This document shows, in pieces, positions 34,051 through 42,231 of a stretch of DNA of 64,000 bases (position 1 is its first letter; every line of letters begins with the position of its first letter). The DNA is from Streptomyces sp. ISL-96. GTDB lineage: Bacteria > Actinomycetota > Actinomycetes > Streptomycetales > Streptomycetaceae. The DNA lies in the NCBI RefSeq assembly GCF_018614035.1, contig NZ_JAGGPA010000086.1:28362-92361 (forward strand). Reading direction: 5' to 3'. A program made the translations under genes and the position numbers. Below the pieces are notes generated by a model. It was given only the letters and a program-made list of their open reading frames with translations, was not told the DNA's origin and did not search any database.

Positions 34051-35541
34051 ATGACAGAGGACAGTCCGGCGGCGTACGACAACATCCCGGACGACCAGGA
34101 CGCCACCCAGACGTTCGGCCCCGGCATCGACCCCGACCGCATGGCCGTCTGCCTGAGCGTGCTCGACGAGCTCGACAAGCTGGATGTCGACCACCCCGAC
34201 GCCATCGCCGTACGCCGCGCCACCGCCGGGATCTACCGCACCGTGAAGCAGCGCCGCCGCCAGGAGCGCCGTGCCGCGAAGACCGCCCACGACAGGGCTG
34301 TCACCCACGCCACCGCCACCGGCTCCGCCGAGCGCATCGACGACGAGACCCAGGGTGTCCTGCCGTCCTCCTCGGCCACCGCCGAGATCGCGGGCATACT
34401 CCAGCGCCCGCGCTCCTGCTACATCTGCAAGACCCGTTACGTCGAGGTCGACGCCTTCTACCACCAGCTGTGCCAGCCCTGCGCCGCCGAGAACCGCTCC
34501 CGCCGCGACGCCCGCACCGACCTGACCGGCAAGCGCGCCCTCCTCACCGGCGGCCGCGCCAAGATCGGCATGTACATCGCGCTGCGGCTGCTGCGCGACG
34601 GCGCGCACACCACCATCACCACGCGCTTCCCGAACGACGCGATCCGCCGCTTCAAAGCGATGCCGGACAGCGACGAGTGGATCAACCGCCTCAAGATCGT
34701 CGGCATCGACCTGCGCGATCCGGCCCAGGTCGTCGCGCTCGCCGACTCGGTCGCGGCGGAGGGCCCGCTCGACATCCTGATCAACAACGCCGCCCAGACC
34801 GTACGCCGCTCCCCGCGCGCGTACAGCGAGCTGATCGGCGCCGAGTCCGCCCCGCTGCCGGCCGGTGAGCTCCCGGCCGCCGAGGTCATCGGCGCCTTCG
34901 GCTCCGGCGCTCAGCTCGCTCTGCCCACGGCCCGCCCCGAGGGCCTCACCGCCCAGCAGGTCACCGACCTGGCGCTGGTCACGGGCTCGACGTCGCTCGC
35001 CAGGATCGAGGCGGGCACCGCGATCGACGCGGGCGGGCTCGTACCGGACCTGGACGACACGAACAGCTGGATCCAGACGGTTTCCGAGGTCGACCCGGTC
35101 GAGCTGCTCGAAGTACAGCTGTGCAACTCGACGGCGCCATTCATCCTGATCAGCAGGTTGCGCCCGGCGATGGCCGCGGCCGCCGCCAAGCGCAAGTACG
35201 TCGTGAACGTCTCCGCGATGGAAGGCGTCTTCAGCCGCGGCTACAAGGGCGCGGGTCACCCGCACACCAACATGGCCAAGGCCGCGCTGAACATGCTCAC
35301 CCGTACCAGCGCCCAGGAGATGCTGGAGACCGACGGCATCCTGATGACCGCCGTCGACACCGGCTGGATCACCGACGAGCGCCCGCACCCGGACAAGATG
35401 CGGCTCGCCGAGGAGGGCTTCCACGCCCCGCTCGACCTGATCGACGGCGCGGCCCGCGTCTACGACCCGATCGTGCGCGGCGAGGACGGCGAAGACCTCT
35501 TCGGCGTCTTCCTCAAGGACTACGCACCCGCCAACTGGTAG
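34051..35541 (+). CDS. SDR-family oxidoreductase with N-terminal zinc-knuckle-like region
   Basis: About 496 residues. The first 155 residues are unusual: a helical stretch (AVCLSVLDELDKLDVDHPDA) and a four-Cys segment SCYICKTRYVEVDAFYHQLC then QPC (CxxC...CxxC), like a zinc knuckle. From about 175 there is a short-chain dehydrogenase domain: GKRALLTGGRAKIGMYIA (nucleotide loop), DILINNAAQT and VNVSAMEGVF. The SDR Tyr-xxx-Lys is at YKGAGHPHTNMAK; the usual YxxxK is not clean, so catalysis is uncertain. Start GTG 34045 or ATG 34051. Alone on its strand after glgC. Confidence 0.8.
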   Translation: MTEDSPAAYDNIPDDQDATQTFGPGIDPDRMAVCLSVLDELDKLDVDHPDAIAVRRATAGIYRTVKQRRRQERRAAKTAHDRAVTHATATGSAERIDDETQGVLPSSSATAEIAGILQRPRSCYICKTRYVEVDAFYHQLCQPCAAENRSRRDARTDLTGKRALLTGGRAKIGMYIALRLLRDGAHTTITTRFPNDAIRRFKAMPDSDEWINRLKIVGIDLRDPAQVVALADSVAAEGPLDILINNAAQTVRRSPRAYSELIGAESAPLPAGELPAAEVIGAFGSGAQLALPTARPEGLTAQQVTDLALVTGSTSLARIEAGTAIDAGGLVPDLDDTNSWIQTVSEVDPVELLEVQLCNSTAPFILISRLRPAMAAAAAKRKYVVNVSAMEGVFSRGYKGAGHPHTNMAKAALNMLTRTSAQEMLETDGILMTAVDTGWITDERPHPDKMRLAEEGFHAPLDLIDGAARVYDPIVRGEDGEDLFGVFLKDYAPANW

Positions 35542-35894
35542 GAAGCGGACGCTGGTTCACCGGTCCGGTGCGTGACGCCCGAGGAGGCGGCTTACGCACC
35601 GGATTTGTGCGTTGTCGCCACGAACGCGAGGGCGCGCGGGCCTGCGGCTGAACGCGGCAAGAACGGCAGTGGGCCGAAAGGTGACGTAGCCCATCGAGAA
35701 CCATCGAGCGGAACCGCGCTCATATGGGTACTCTGGTGGGCACGGACAGCCTCACCAAGGCCACTCCAATGTGAGTAAAACGGCGCCACCGCGACCGAAC
35801 AGCCCCAACCTTCCTGACCCGCCGGGCCACCGGTCGCCGCTTGCCAAGGCCGAGGCGACAGTCCGACGGGTTACGCGACACAGAGGAGTGCGCG
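35542..35894. other. Gene-free stretch before a small peptide gene
   Basis: About 350 bases with short overlapping frames only. CACCGGTCCGGTG near 35560 is a short palindrome just after the SDR stop. AT-rich patches near 35720-35780 (CATATGGGTACTCTGG, CCAATGTGAGTAAAAC) may hold the promoter of the small gene at 35895. Confidence 0.4.
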
Positions 35895-36080
35895 GTGACG
35901 CCAGAGATGACAAAGCAGGACAAGCGGTCCCATGAAAGCGGTGAACGGGCCGGCCAAGCCCGCCGCCGAAGGCCCGACGAGCTGGGCAGCCTCGAAGTGT
36001 GGTCCCGTTCCGCCCCCATCAGGCTGGCGGGGTACGAAGACGACTTGGCGGAGCCGCACATCCTGCCAGGAATCGACTGA
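35895..36080 (+). CDS. 61-residue peptide of unknown function
   Basis: GTG 35895 has a well-placed GAGGAG six bases before it, and the gene ends 16 bases before a very strong terminator, so it looks like a genuine single-gene transcript. The first 35 residues are highly charged and polar (EMTKQDKRSHESGERAGQAR). The rest is more ordered: LGSLEVWSRSAPIRLAGYED followed by DLAEPHILPGID. No Cys, no signal peptide and no membrane segment. The shape (charged front, aromatic/Pro-containing end) recalls precursor peptides or small regulators, but no modifying enzyme is next to it. Family not recognised. Confidence 0.6.
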   Translation: MTPEMTKQDKRSHESGERAGQARRRRPDELGSLEVWSRSAPIRLAGYEDDLAEPHILPGID

Positions 36081-36096
36081 GCGAACTCTGAATGAG

Positions 36097-36143
36097 ACGG
36101 CGTCCCCCTGCCGGACCGACCCGGTCCGGCAGGGGGACGCCGT
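36097..36143 (+). terminator. Very strong 21-bp terminator hairpin
   Basis: ACGGCGTCCCCCTGCCGGAC plus C pairs perfectly with 36123-36143 around the 5-base loop GACCC, followed by CTTTC. It lies 16 bases after the small gene and 4 bases before the stop of the convergent gene, so it serves both. Confidence 0.85.
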
Positions 36144-36146
36144 CTT

Positions 36147-36617
36147 TCACTTCCCGGTGGTGGCCGGGGGTTCCACCTCCAGGAAGCGGCGTCGGCGCGG
36201 CCCGCGGTACAGCAGGGCGGTCCAGCCGAGGCGGCCCAGCTCTGCAGCGCACCCGGTCAGGGCCTCCTGCTCCTCCTGGGCGGCGCCGCTCCCCGGCGGC
36301 CCCAGCCACTCCACACGAGCCGTCCCAGGGCGTTCGCCCGCGCTGACGCGGTAGCCGGTCGCGGTGCGCGAGCCGGCCGCGTCGACGGCGGAGGCGGCGA
36401 TGCCGGCCGCCTCCAGGGCCAGGGCCACGGACCGTACGACCTGATTCACCTCCCAGGTCGCGGGGACGGCCTCCGGGGCGTCGGTGTCGGTGTTCGTCAG
36501 GCGCCTGATCTGCATCAGCCCCTCGAACGCCACCCGCACCTCGGCGGCCCGCCGCTCCGCGGGCACGGCGAGCTCAGGCCCGTCACCGGTGGCCGCGCCG
36601 AACGCTCCCGCCGTCAT
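36147..36617 (-). CDS. Hypothetical protein
   Basis: 156 residues, no signal peptide or membrane segment. A helical front (AERRAAEVRVAFEGLMQIRR) is followed by alpha/beta sequence (VNQVVRSVALALEAAGIAAS, LGRLGWTALLYRGPRRRRFL). No family recognised. Start 36617 follows GGGGAC. It is downstream of the lipase-maturation-factor gene on the same strand with a 66-base gap, so it may belong to that operon. Codon use is typical of the region. Confidence 0.6.
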   Translation of the reverse strand: MTAGAFGAATGDGPELAVPAERRAAEVRVAFEGLMQIRRLTNTDTDAPEAVPATWEVNQVVRSVALALEAAGIAASAVDAAGSRTATGYRVSAGERPGTARVEWLGPPGSGAAQEEQEALTGCAAELGRLGWTALLYRGPRRRRFLEVEPPATTGK

Positions 36618-36683
36618 GTCCCCGCCCGCCTCCCCGCCTCCCCGCCTCCCGCATTCCGGATTCCGGATGAACGGCCGATTCTG

Positions 36684-38114
36684 TCAGGGCGACGCTCTGC
36701 GGGCGAGAGCCATCGGCGGCCGGAAGTCGCGGACCAGCGTGCGGTGCCACCAGGCGTGGGTGTCCCGCAGTTCGCGCCAGGTGGTGAAGCGATAGCGGTA
36801 GACCCGGGCACGGACGTAGGTGGGCGGGGCGTCGGGGAAGGGGTTGACGCGCAGCAGCCGCAGCGTCGCCGGGTCGCCCGTGAGCAGCCGCTCCACGAAG
36901 GGGTCGAACCAGGAGTAGGCGTACACGGGGGACAGCGCCGCGAACCACATCAGCCAGTCCAGGCGCAGATGGTACGGCGCGAACTGGCGCGGCAGCCTGC
37001 GCGGATCGCCGGGCTTGCCCTTGAACTCGTACGCGCGCCACACCGTGTCCCGGTGCACCACAGGTTCGTCCGTACCTTCGACGACGATCTCCTGGCGGAC
37101 CCGGCTGATGCTCCCGAAAGCGCCGTACGCGTTGACCAGGTGGAGCGGATCGTACGAACGGTTCATCGCCTGGCGCCGCGAGAACAGATTGCGCGCGGGC
37201 CGGTAGCTGAGGGCGAGCAGCAGCGCGGTGACGGCGGTGACCAGCACCTCGTACCAGAGCGGGGAAGCGGGAAGGGCGGGCGCGGTGACCCACGGCGAGA
37301 AGTCGATCACGGACGCCGCCAGGACGATGGTCAGCCAGTTCAGCCACGCGAAGTTGCCGGAGAGCACCAGCCACAGCTGTGTCACGATCATCAGGCCGGC
37401 CGCCACGCTCGCGACCGGCTGCGGGGTGAAGAGCAGTACCGGGACCAGCAGTTGGGTCACGTGGTTGGCTGCCACCTCGACGCGGTGCAGCGGCTTCGGC
37501 AAGTGGTGGAAGAACCAGCTCAGCGGGCCCGGCATCGGCTGCGTCTCGTGGTGGAAGTCCAGGCAGGTCAGCTTCCGCCAGCAGCGGTCGCCGCGGATTT
37601 TGATCAGCCCGGCGCCGAACTCCACCCGGAACAGCACCCAGCGCAGCAGCCACAGCACCAGCACGGGCGGCGCGGTGCGTTCATTGCCGAGAAAGATGGC
37701 GAGGAAACCGGCCTCCAGGAGCAGGGACTCCCAGCCGAAGCTGTACCAGGTCTGCCCGACATTGACGATCGACAGGTACAGCGCCCACAGGGCCGCCCAC
37801 ATCAGCATGGCCGTCCACAGCGGCAGGTGATCCGCCGCGCCCGCGACCAGCGCCGCCGCGAGCGCTGCCCCCGCCCAGGCGCACGCCGCGAAGAAGCGGT
37901 CCGAGTAGTGGAGCCGGAAGAGGGTCGGCGCCTCGCGCCACGGCACCCGCCAGAGGTACTCGGGCACCGGCAGCATGCCGCGGGAGCCGATGAGCGCACG
38001 GAACTGGAGCGCCGCCGTGAGGAACGCGACCAAGTACACGGCGGCCAGCCCCCGCTGGAAGACCAGCCGGCTCAGCCAGTAGTCGGGCTCCGTGAACCAC
38101 TCCATTACGCCCAT
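36684..38114 (-). CDS. Lipase maturation factor family membrane protein
   Basis: 476 residues with about eight membrane segments between residues 15 and 330, and the family markers YLWRVPWREAPTLFRLHYSD, WESLLLEAGFLAIFLGN, FRVEFGAGLIKIRGDRCWR and LTCLDFHHETQPMPGPLSWF. The C-terminal soluble part contains RLDWLMWFAALSPVYAYSWF. Such proteins assist folding of secreted enzymes in vertebrates; bacterial roles are unproven. ATG 38114 shares a base with the TAA of the upstream DUF1990 gene (TAATG), indicating translational coupling. Confidence 0.88.
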   Translation of the reverse strand: MGVMEWFTEPDYWLSRLVFQRGLAAVYLVAFLTAALQFRALIGSRGMLPVPEYLWRVPWREAPTLFRLHYSDRFFAACAWAGAALAAALVAGAADHLPLWTAMLMWAALWALYLSIVNVGQTWYSFGWESLLLEAGFLAIFLGNERTAPPVLVLWLLRWVLFRVEFGAGLIKIRGDRCWRKLTCLDFHHETQPMPGPLSWFFHHLPKPLHRVEVAANHVTQLLVPVLLFTPQPVASVAAGLMIVTQLWLVLSGNFAWLNWLTIVLAASVIDFSPWVTAPALPASPLWYEVLVTAVTALLLALSYRPARNLFSRRQAMNRSYDPLHLVNAYGAFGSISRVRQEIVVEGTDEPVVHRDTVWRAYEFKGKPGDPRRLPRQFAPYHLRLDWLMWFAALSPVYAYSWFDPFVERLLTGDPATLRLLRVNPFPDAPPTYVRARVYRYRFTTWRELRDTHAWWHRTLVRDFRPPMALARRASP

Positions 38115-38638
38115 TATCGGCGCACGGGCGCTCCGGCGGCGATCCGTCGCAGAGTCCTGCCGAGCCGGCGGGCGTACCAGAGCTGGCAGGCGGGCACGAC
38201 GGGTCCGGCGAGCCGGCTGTACCAGCGGGCCGGGCGGCTGAAGGCGGTGACGGTGAACCACACCGTCCCGTCGTCCGCGAGCTCCACGACGAACGACTCC
38301 TCGCCGCGCTCCGGGTGCCGGCCTGTCGTCCCGTACGCGAAGCCGGTCCTGTCGTTCTCGTACGCCGTCCAGACCACCTCGCAGGGCGCGGCCAGCCGCA
38401 GTGGCCCGGCGCCGAGCGAGACTTCGACGGCCACGCCGGGCTCGGCCCGCGCCGCGTCCGCCCGCACCCGTACGCCCGACGCCCGGTGCAGCCGCCAGGT
38501 GGTCACGGCCGCACCCGCCGCTTCGAAGGCGGCGCGGCCGGCGCCTACGGGCACGCGGTGGCGAAGGTGGTGGTAACCGGCAGGCAGGTGGGTGTCCTGC
38601 CGGGTGGCGCCGACCTCGGGGTAGGTGAAGGTGCTCAT
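38114..38638 (-). CDS. DUF1990 family protein
   Basis: 174 residues. FTYPEVGATRQDTHLPAGYH, PCEVVWTAYENDRTGFAYGT and RGEESFVVELADDGTVWFTV are typical of DUF1990, a soluble beta-rich domain of unknown function. Its ATG overlaps the stop of the YndJ-like gene (ATGA) and its own stop overlaps the next start (TAATG), so it sits in the middle of a coupled three-gene operon controlled by the TTGAAC palindromes at 39477-39534. Confidence 0.85.
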   Translation of the reverse strand: MSTFTYPEVGATRQDTHLPAGYHHLRHRVPVGAGRAAFEAAGAAVTTWRLHRASGVRVRADAARAEPGVAVEVSLGAGPLRLAAPCEVVWTAYENDRTGFAYGTTGRHPERGEESFVVELADDGTVWFTVTAFSRPARWYSRLAGPVVPACQLWYARRLGRTLRRIAAGAPVRR

Positions 38639-39459
38639 GCGGTGGTCTCCTTGTCGAGTCGTCGCCAGGCCAGCAGTGCGCAGAGTGCGAAGCCGAGGGC
38701 GTTGCCGAGGCCGTGGGTGGCGGCCATCCAGGTCAGGCTGGGGTGCGGAATGCCGGTCGCCTCGCCGAGCGCCCAGCTGAGGGCCAGCAGCATGGTCGCG
38801 ACCAGGACGGCGGCCGAGACGGCGAGCAGCGTGCGGGTCGTCCGGTCCTGCCGGTCGTCGCGCACGTCCTGCCAGGTGAGCAGCGCCACCGCCCACATGC
38901 CGGCGGTCAGTACGAGCGCGCCCGCGAGTTCGGCCCAGTCGTCGATGAAGTACCCGGCGAGAACCAGCAGCGTGCCGAGCGGCACACTCAGCGCCGCGAA
39001 CCGCCCGGCGGGGCGGTCCGGGGACACCCGGCAGACGAGCCCCGCGACCAGCGCGGCGGCGAAGCCCGCGAAGTGGAAGTGGGGCACGGTGAGCGCCAGG
39101 ATTTCGAGGTCGAAGCCGAAGAGTTCGTGCCCCGAGCGCTCGGCGACCAGTGCGAGCCCGGCCACCGACGGCGTCGCCAGGGCGGTGAGCACGGCGATCT
39201 CGGCCGGGGCGAGGGACCGCGTGCGGGCCAGCCGCGCCGGGGCGTGCAGTGCGAGGGCGAGCGTTCCGGCGGCGTACACCGCTGCCAGCGCGGTCGCCAC
39301 CCCGCCGCGCGGCAGCCACAGGGCGACCGCCCCGGGCGCCGCGAGCAGCGGCCACAGCCGGCGGACGCGGCTGAGCCCGGGCGAAGGGACGAGCCGCAGT
39401 CCCAGGGGAACGACGACGAGCATGCCGAGCATGACGATCAGGTTGACCAGCACGGACAC
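38635..39459 (-). CDS. YndJ-like multi-pass membrane protein
   Basis: 274 residues with eight or so hydrophobic segments (for example LIVMLGMLVVVPLGLRLV, LALTVPHFHFAGFAAALVAG) and the C-terminal WMAATHGLGNALGFALCALL. The HFHFAG and THGxxNALGF motifs are those of YndJ-family proteins. Function unknown. It is the first gene of the operon with DUF1990 and the lipase-maturation-factor gene, starting 18 bases downstream of the first TTGAACATGTTCAA site, so it is probably under a dedicated regulator. Confidence 0.8.
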   Translation of the reverse strand: MSVLVNLIVMLGMLVVVPLGLRLVPSPGLSRVRRLWPLLAAPGAVALWLPRGGVATALAAVYAAGTLALALHAPARLARTRSLAPAEIAVLTALATPSVAGLALVAERSGHELFGFDLEILALTVPHFHFAGFAAALVAGLVCRVSPDRPAGRFAALSVPLGTLLVLAGYFIDDWAELAGALVLTAGMWAVALLTWQDVRDDRQDRTTRTLLAVSAAVLVATMLLALSWALGEATGIPHPSLTWMAATHGLGNALGFALCALLAWRRLDKETTA

Positions 39460-39476
39460 CGCGGGACCCCCAAGAG

Positions 39477-39534
39477 TTGAACATGTTCAAATCTATCTCG
39501 CGATGACCATACGGGGTCTGTTGAACGCGTTCAA
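39477..39534. promoter_or_regulatory. Two perfect 14-bp TTGAAC palindromes, operators
   Basis: TTGAACATGTTCAA (39477-39490) and TTGAACGCGTTCAA (39521-39534) are both perfect palindromes sharing TTGAAC-N2-GTTCAA, with starts exactly 44 bases apart (about four helical turns). They lie immediately upstream of the YndJ-DUF1990-LMF operon. Paired identical sites on one face of the helix suggest cooperative binding by a dimeric repressor. No regulator gene is adjacent. Confidence 0.75.
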
Positions 39535-39647
39535 GTCTCCGTTCCCGGGAAGCTTCCGTTGGCTCCAGTACGCCGGTCGGGCGCAGACTTGAAGGGAGGT
39601 CCGTCGCGCGCCCCCTTCGGGCAAGGCACAGACGGAAGGAGACGTTC

Positions 39648-39959
39648 ATGCACCCTCTGGCTCTCGCCGGTGCCGCAGCCGGCCGGCTCGCGCACTACGC
39701 GGTCTCCGGAGTGGTCGGCGGTCTGATCATCCGGGCAGCGTCCAAGCGCCTTCCCGACGCGAAACCGGTCGCACACAAAGCCCTGGTAGGCGGCATCGCG
39801 AACAGCATCGTCGCGGGGCGCTGGGTCGCCTCGGCCGCCGAAGAGGCCCGGCTCAAGGCCGGGGACATGCTCGCGGAGGCCCGGACCAGCCTGGGCGAAG
39901 AGGTCCCGCCGCCCTCGGCGGTCAAAGCCGGCAACCACGACCACGGACACGAGCACTGA
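39648..39959 (+). CDS. DUF1490 family protein (CtpC partner)
   Basis: 103 residues. A hydrophobic N-terminal part (LAHYAVSGVVGGLIIRAA) is followed by helical sequence (HKALVGGIANSIVAGRWVAS, EEARLKAGDMLAEARTS) and a His-rich end (NHDHGHEH) that could bind metal. DUF1490 proteins are encoded directly before the P-type ATPase CtpC in mycobacteria and their relatives, where the pair handles manganese/zinc and protects against oxidative stress. Here too only 2 bases separate it from the ATPase start. ATG 39648 follows GGAAGGAG. Confidence 0.88.
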   Translation: MHPLALAGAAAGRLAHYAVSGVVGGLIIRAASKRLPDAKPVAHKALVGGIANSIVAGRWVASAAEEARLKAGDMLAEARTSLGEEVPPPSAVKAGNHDHGHEH

Positions 39960-39961
39960 CC

Positions 39962-42145
39962 ATGTCCGCCGTGGTGGTGTGCTCCGTGGCCGCCGGCCGG
40001 GCGCGGCTGACCGTTCCCTGGGTACGAGCCCGCCCCGGCAGCGCGGGACTCGTCGACGAACGCCTGGCCGGCATCAGCGGCTTCCGCGCGCTGCGGATCT
40101 TCCCGCGTACCGGCAGCGTCGTGATCTGGGCCGAGCCGGACAGCCTGGACGTCGGCCGTCTGGTGGCCGCTCTCGAAGAACCCCCACCCGCGTCCGCGCC
40201 GGCCACACCCACCCGGTCGGTACCTGATTCCTCCACCGGCGAGGTCGCACGGCTGGTCGTCGGAGGCGCGGTCCTCGCCCTCGTGGCACTGCGCCGCCTG
40301 CTGCGCAGACCACGGATCACCTTCGGCTCCTCGGGCTTCCTCGGAGCGGTCACGCTCTTCACCGGCCTGCCCTTCTTCCGGGGCGCCCTGCGCTCGCTGC
40401 GCGGCCGGAGCTCTCCCGGGACGGACACCCTCGTCACCGCCGCCACGGTCATCTCGCTGGTGCTGCGCGAGAACGTGGTGGCCCTCACCGTGCTGTGGCT
40501 CCTGAACATCGGCGAGTTCCTCCAGACCCTGACCCTTCGCCGCACCCGCCGCGCCATCGAGGAGCTGCTCACCATCGGCGAGGAGCGCGTCTGGCTCGTA
40601 CGGGAGGGAGTCGAGGTAGAGGTCGCTCTGGAGGACGTCGAGCCGTTCGACGTGGTCTCCGTGTACGAGCACCACCGGATCCCGGTCGACGGACACGTCG
40701 TCTCGGGCGATGCCCTGGTGGACCAGGCGGCCGTCACCGGTGAGGCCCTTCCCGTGTACGCCCGTACCGGCTCCCACGTCTACGCCGGCACCATCGTCAC
40801 CTCGGGTTCCCTCCACGTCCGCGCCACCTACGTCGGGCCGGACACCACAGTCGGCCGGATCATCAGCCGCGTCGAAGAGGCACAGGCCGACCGGGCGCCG
40901 ATCCACACGGTGGCCACCCGCTTCACCCAGCGCTTCGTTCCCGTGTCCTTCGCGCTGGCCGCTCTCACGTACGTCTTCACCCGCGACGCGAGACGCGCGA
41001 TGACCATGCTGCTGATCGCCTGCCCGTGTGCGGCCGGTCTGGCCACGCCGACGGCCATCAGCGCCGCGATCGGCAACGGAGCGCGCCGCGGAACGCTCAT
41101 CAAGGGCGGAACGCACCTGGAGGGCATCGGGCGGGTCACGGCCGTCGTGTTCGACAAGACCGGCACGCTGACCTTCGGACGGCCCCTGGTCACCAGCGTG
41201 GTCACCCTCAGCGACAGGTTCAGCGCCGACGAGGTGCTGAGTCTGGCCGCGTCCGGGGAACTGCACGCCCGGCACCCGCTCGCCCAGGCCATCGTCGCCC
41301 GTACCGAGGAACAGCACTTGCACGTTCCCATCCACCAGGCCTGCGAGGTCGTTCTCGGGATGGGCATGCGGGCCGAACTGGACGGCACGCGCCTGCTGGT
41401 CGGCAGCCCGGCCCTGCTGCGCCGGCACGGTGTCGAGCTGACCGATGAGGCCCAGGGGTGGACGGAACGGCTGCGCGGCGGCGGCGAGACCGTCATCTGT
41501 CTGGCCCACGACGAGGACCTGATAGGCATGCTCGGCGTGTCCGACGCCGTACGGGCGGGCGCCGAAACCGTCATCGGGCAGCTGAGGGACCTCGGCGTGT
41601 CCCGCCTGGTGCTGCTCACCGGTGACGCGCCGGAGACCGCGCAGGTCGTCGCCGACGCACTCGGCATCACCGAAGTGCACGCGCACGCGCTCCCGGAGGG
41701 CAAGCTCCAGCTGATCCGCGACCTCCAGGCCGAGGGCCACACGGTGGCGATGGTCGGCGACGGCACCAACGACGCCCCGGCCCTCGCCCTGGCCGATGTG
41801 GGGATCACCATGGGCGAGCACTCCTCGCACGTGGCGCTGGAGACGGCCGACATCGCTCTCGCCGGGAACGACCTGCGGCAGGTGGCCGCCGTCGTCGAAC
41901 TCAGCCGCCACACGCTGCGTGTCGTACGCCAGAACTACGGCTTGGCCATCGGCGTCAACCTGCTGGGCCTGCTCGCCGGCGCCGGGGGCACCATGAATCC
42001 GGTCCTCGCCGCACTGCTGCACAACACCAGCAGCATCGCGGTCGTCGGAAACTCGGCCCGGCTGGTCAACCACACCCCCCACCTGCCGCGGGAGACCGAG
42101 GAACGGCTGAGAGCAGCCCCCCTGGAGGCCCGCCGCGTGCGGTGA
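39962..42145 (+). CDS. ctpC: P1B-type metal-transporting ATPase, CtpC-like
   Basis: 727 residues. Actuator motif VTGEALPVYA near residue 258, the ion-binding membrane motif IACPCAAGLATPTA near residue 350, phosphorylation site VFDKTGTLTFG, HARHPLAQAI (HP motif) and hinge VGDGTNDAPALALAD. The N-terminal 100 residues lack a CxxC heavy-metal domain. Partnering with DUF1490 supports the CtpC subgroup, which exports Mn2+ (or Zn2+) for metalation of exported proteins. Metal choice is inferred. Hairpin 42155-42194 ends the operon. Confidence 0.9.
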   Translation: MSAVVVCSVAAGRARLTVPWVRARPGSAGLVDERLAGISGFRALRIFPRTGSVVIWAEPDSLDVGRLVAALEEPPPASAPATPTRSVPDSSTGEVARLVVGGAVLALVALRRLLRRPRITFGSSGFLGAVTLFTGLPFFRGALRSLRGRSSPGTDTLVTAATVISLVLRENVVALTVLWLLNIGEFLQTLTLRRTRRAIEELLTIGEERVWLVREGVEVEVALEDVEPFDVVSVYEHHRIPVDGHVVSGDALVDQAAVTGEALPVYARTGSHVYAGTIVTSGSLHVRATYVGPDTTVGRIISRVEEAQADRAPIHTVATRFTQRFVPVSFALAALTYVFTRDARRAMTMLLIACPCAAGLATPTAISAAIGNGARRGTLIKGGTHLEGIGRVTAVVFDKTGTLTFGRPLVTSVVTLSDRFSADEVLSLAASGELHARHPLAQAIVARTEEQHLHVPIHQACEVVLGMGMRAELDGTRLLVGSPALLRRHGVELTDEAQGWTERLRGGGETVICLAHDEDLIGMLGVSDAVRAGAETVIGQLRDLGVSRLVLLTGDAPETAQVVADALGITEVHAHALPEGKLQLIRDLQAEGHTVAMVGDGTNDAPALALADVGITMGEHSSHVALETADIALAGNDLRQVAAVVELSRHTLRVVRQNYGLAIGVNLLGLLAGAGGTMNPVLAALLHNTSSIAVVGNSARLVNHTPHLPRETEERLRAAPLEARRVR

Positions 42146-42154
42146 GGATCGCCT

Positions 42155-42194
42155 GGTACGCCGTGGGTGCGGGATCCCGCACCCACGGCGTACC
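42155..42194 (+). terminator. 40-bp perfect palindrome after ctpC
   Basis: Two 18-base arms (GGTACGCCGTGGGTGCGG and its complement) around GATC form a fully self-complementary 40-base sequence. No T tract follows, as is common in Streptomyces terminators. Confidence 0.7.
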
Positions 42195-42231
42195 GCATGC
42201 GCGCGCCGCACGCTGCGCCTAGCGTGGCCCC

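Noticed and set aside
38114..39649. A 511-codon minus-strand open frame spanning the DUF1990 and YndJ region
   Set aside because: Only its last part (174 residues) is family-like; the rest is an off-frame shadow of the YndJ-like gene, so the start was moved to 38638.
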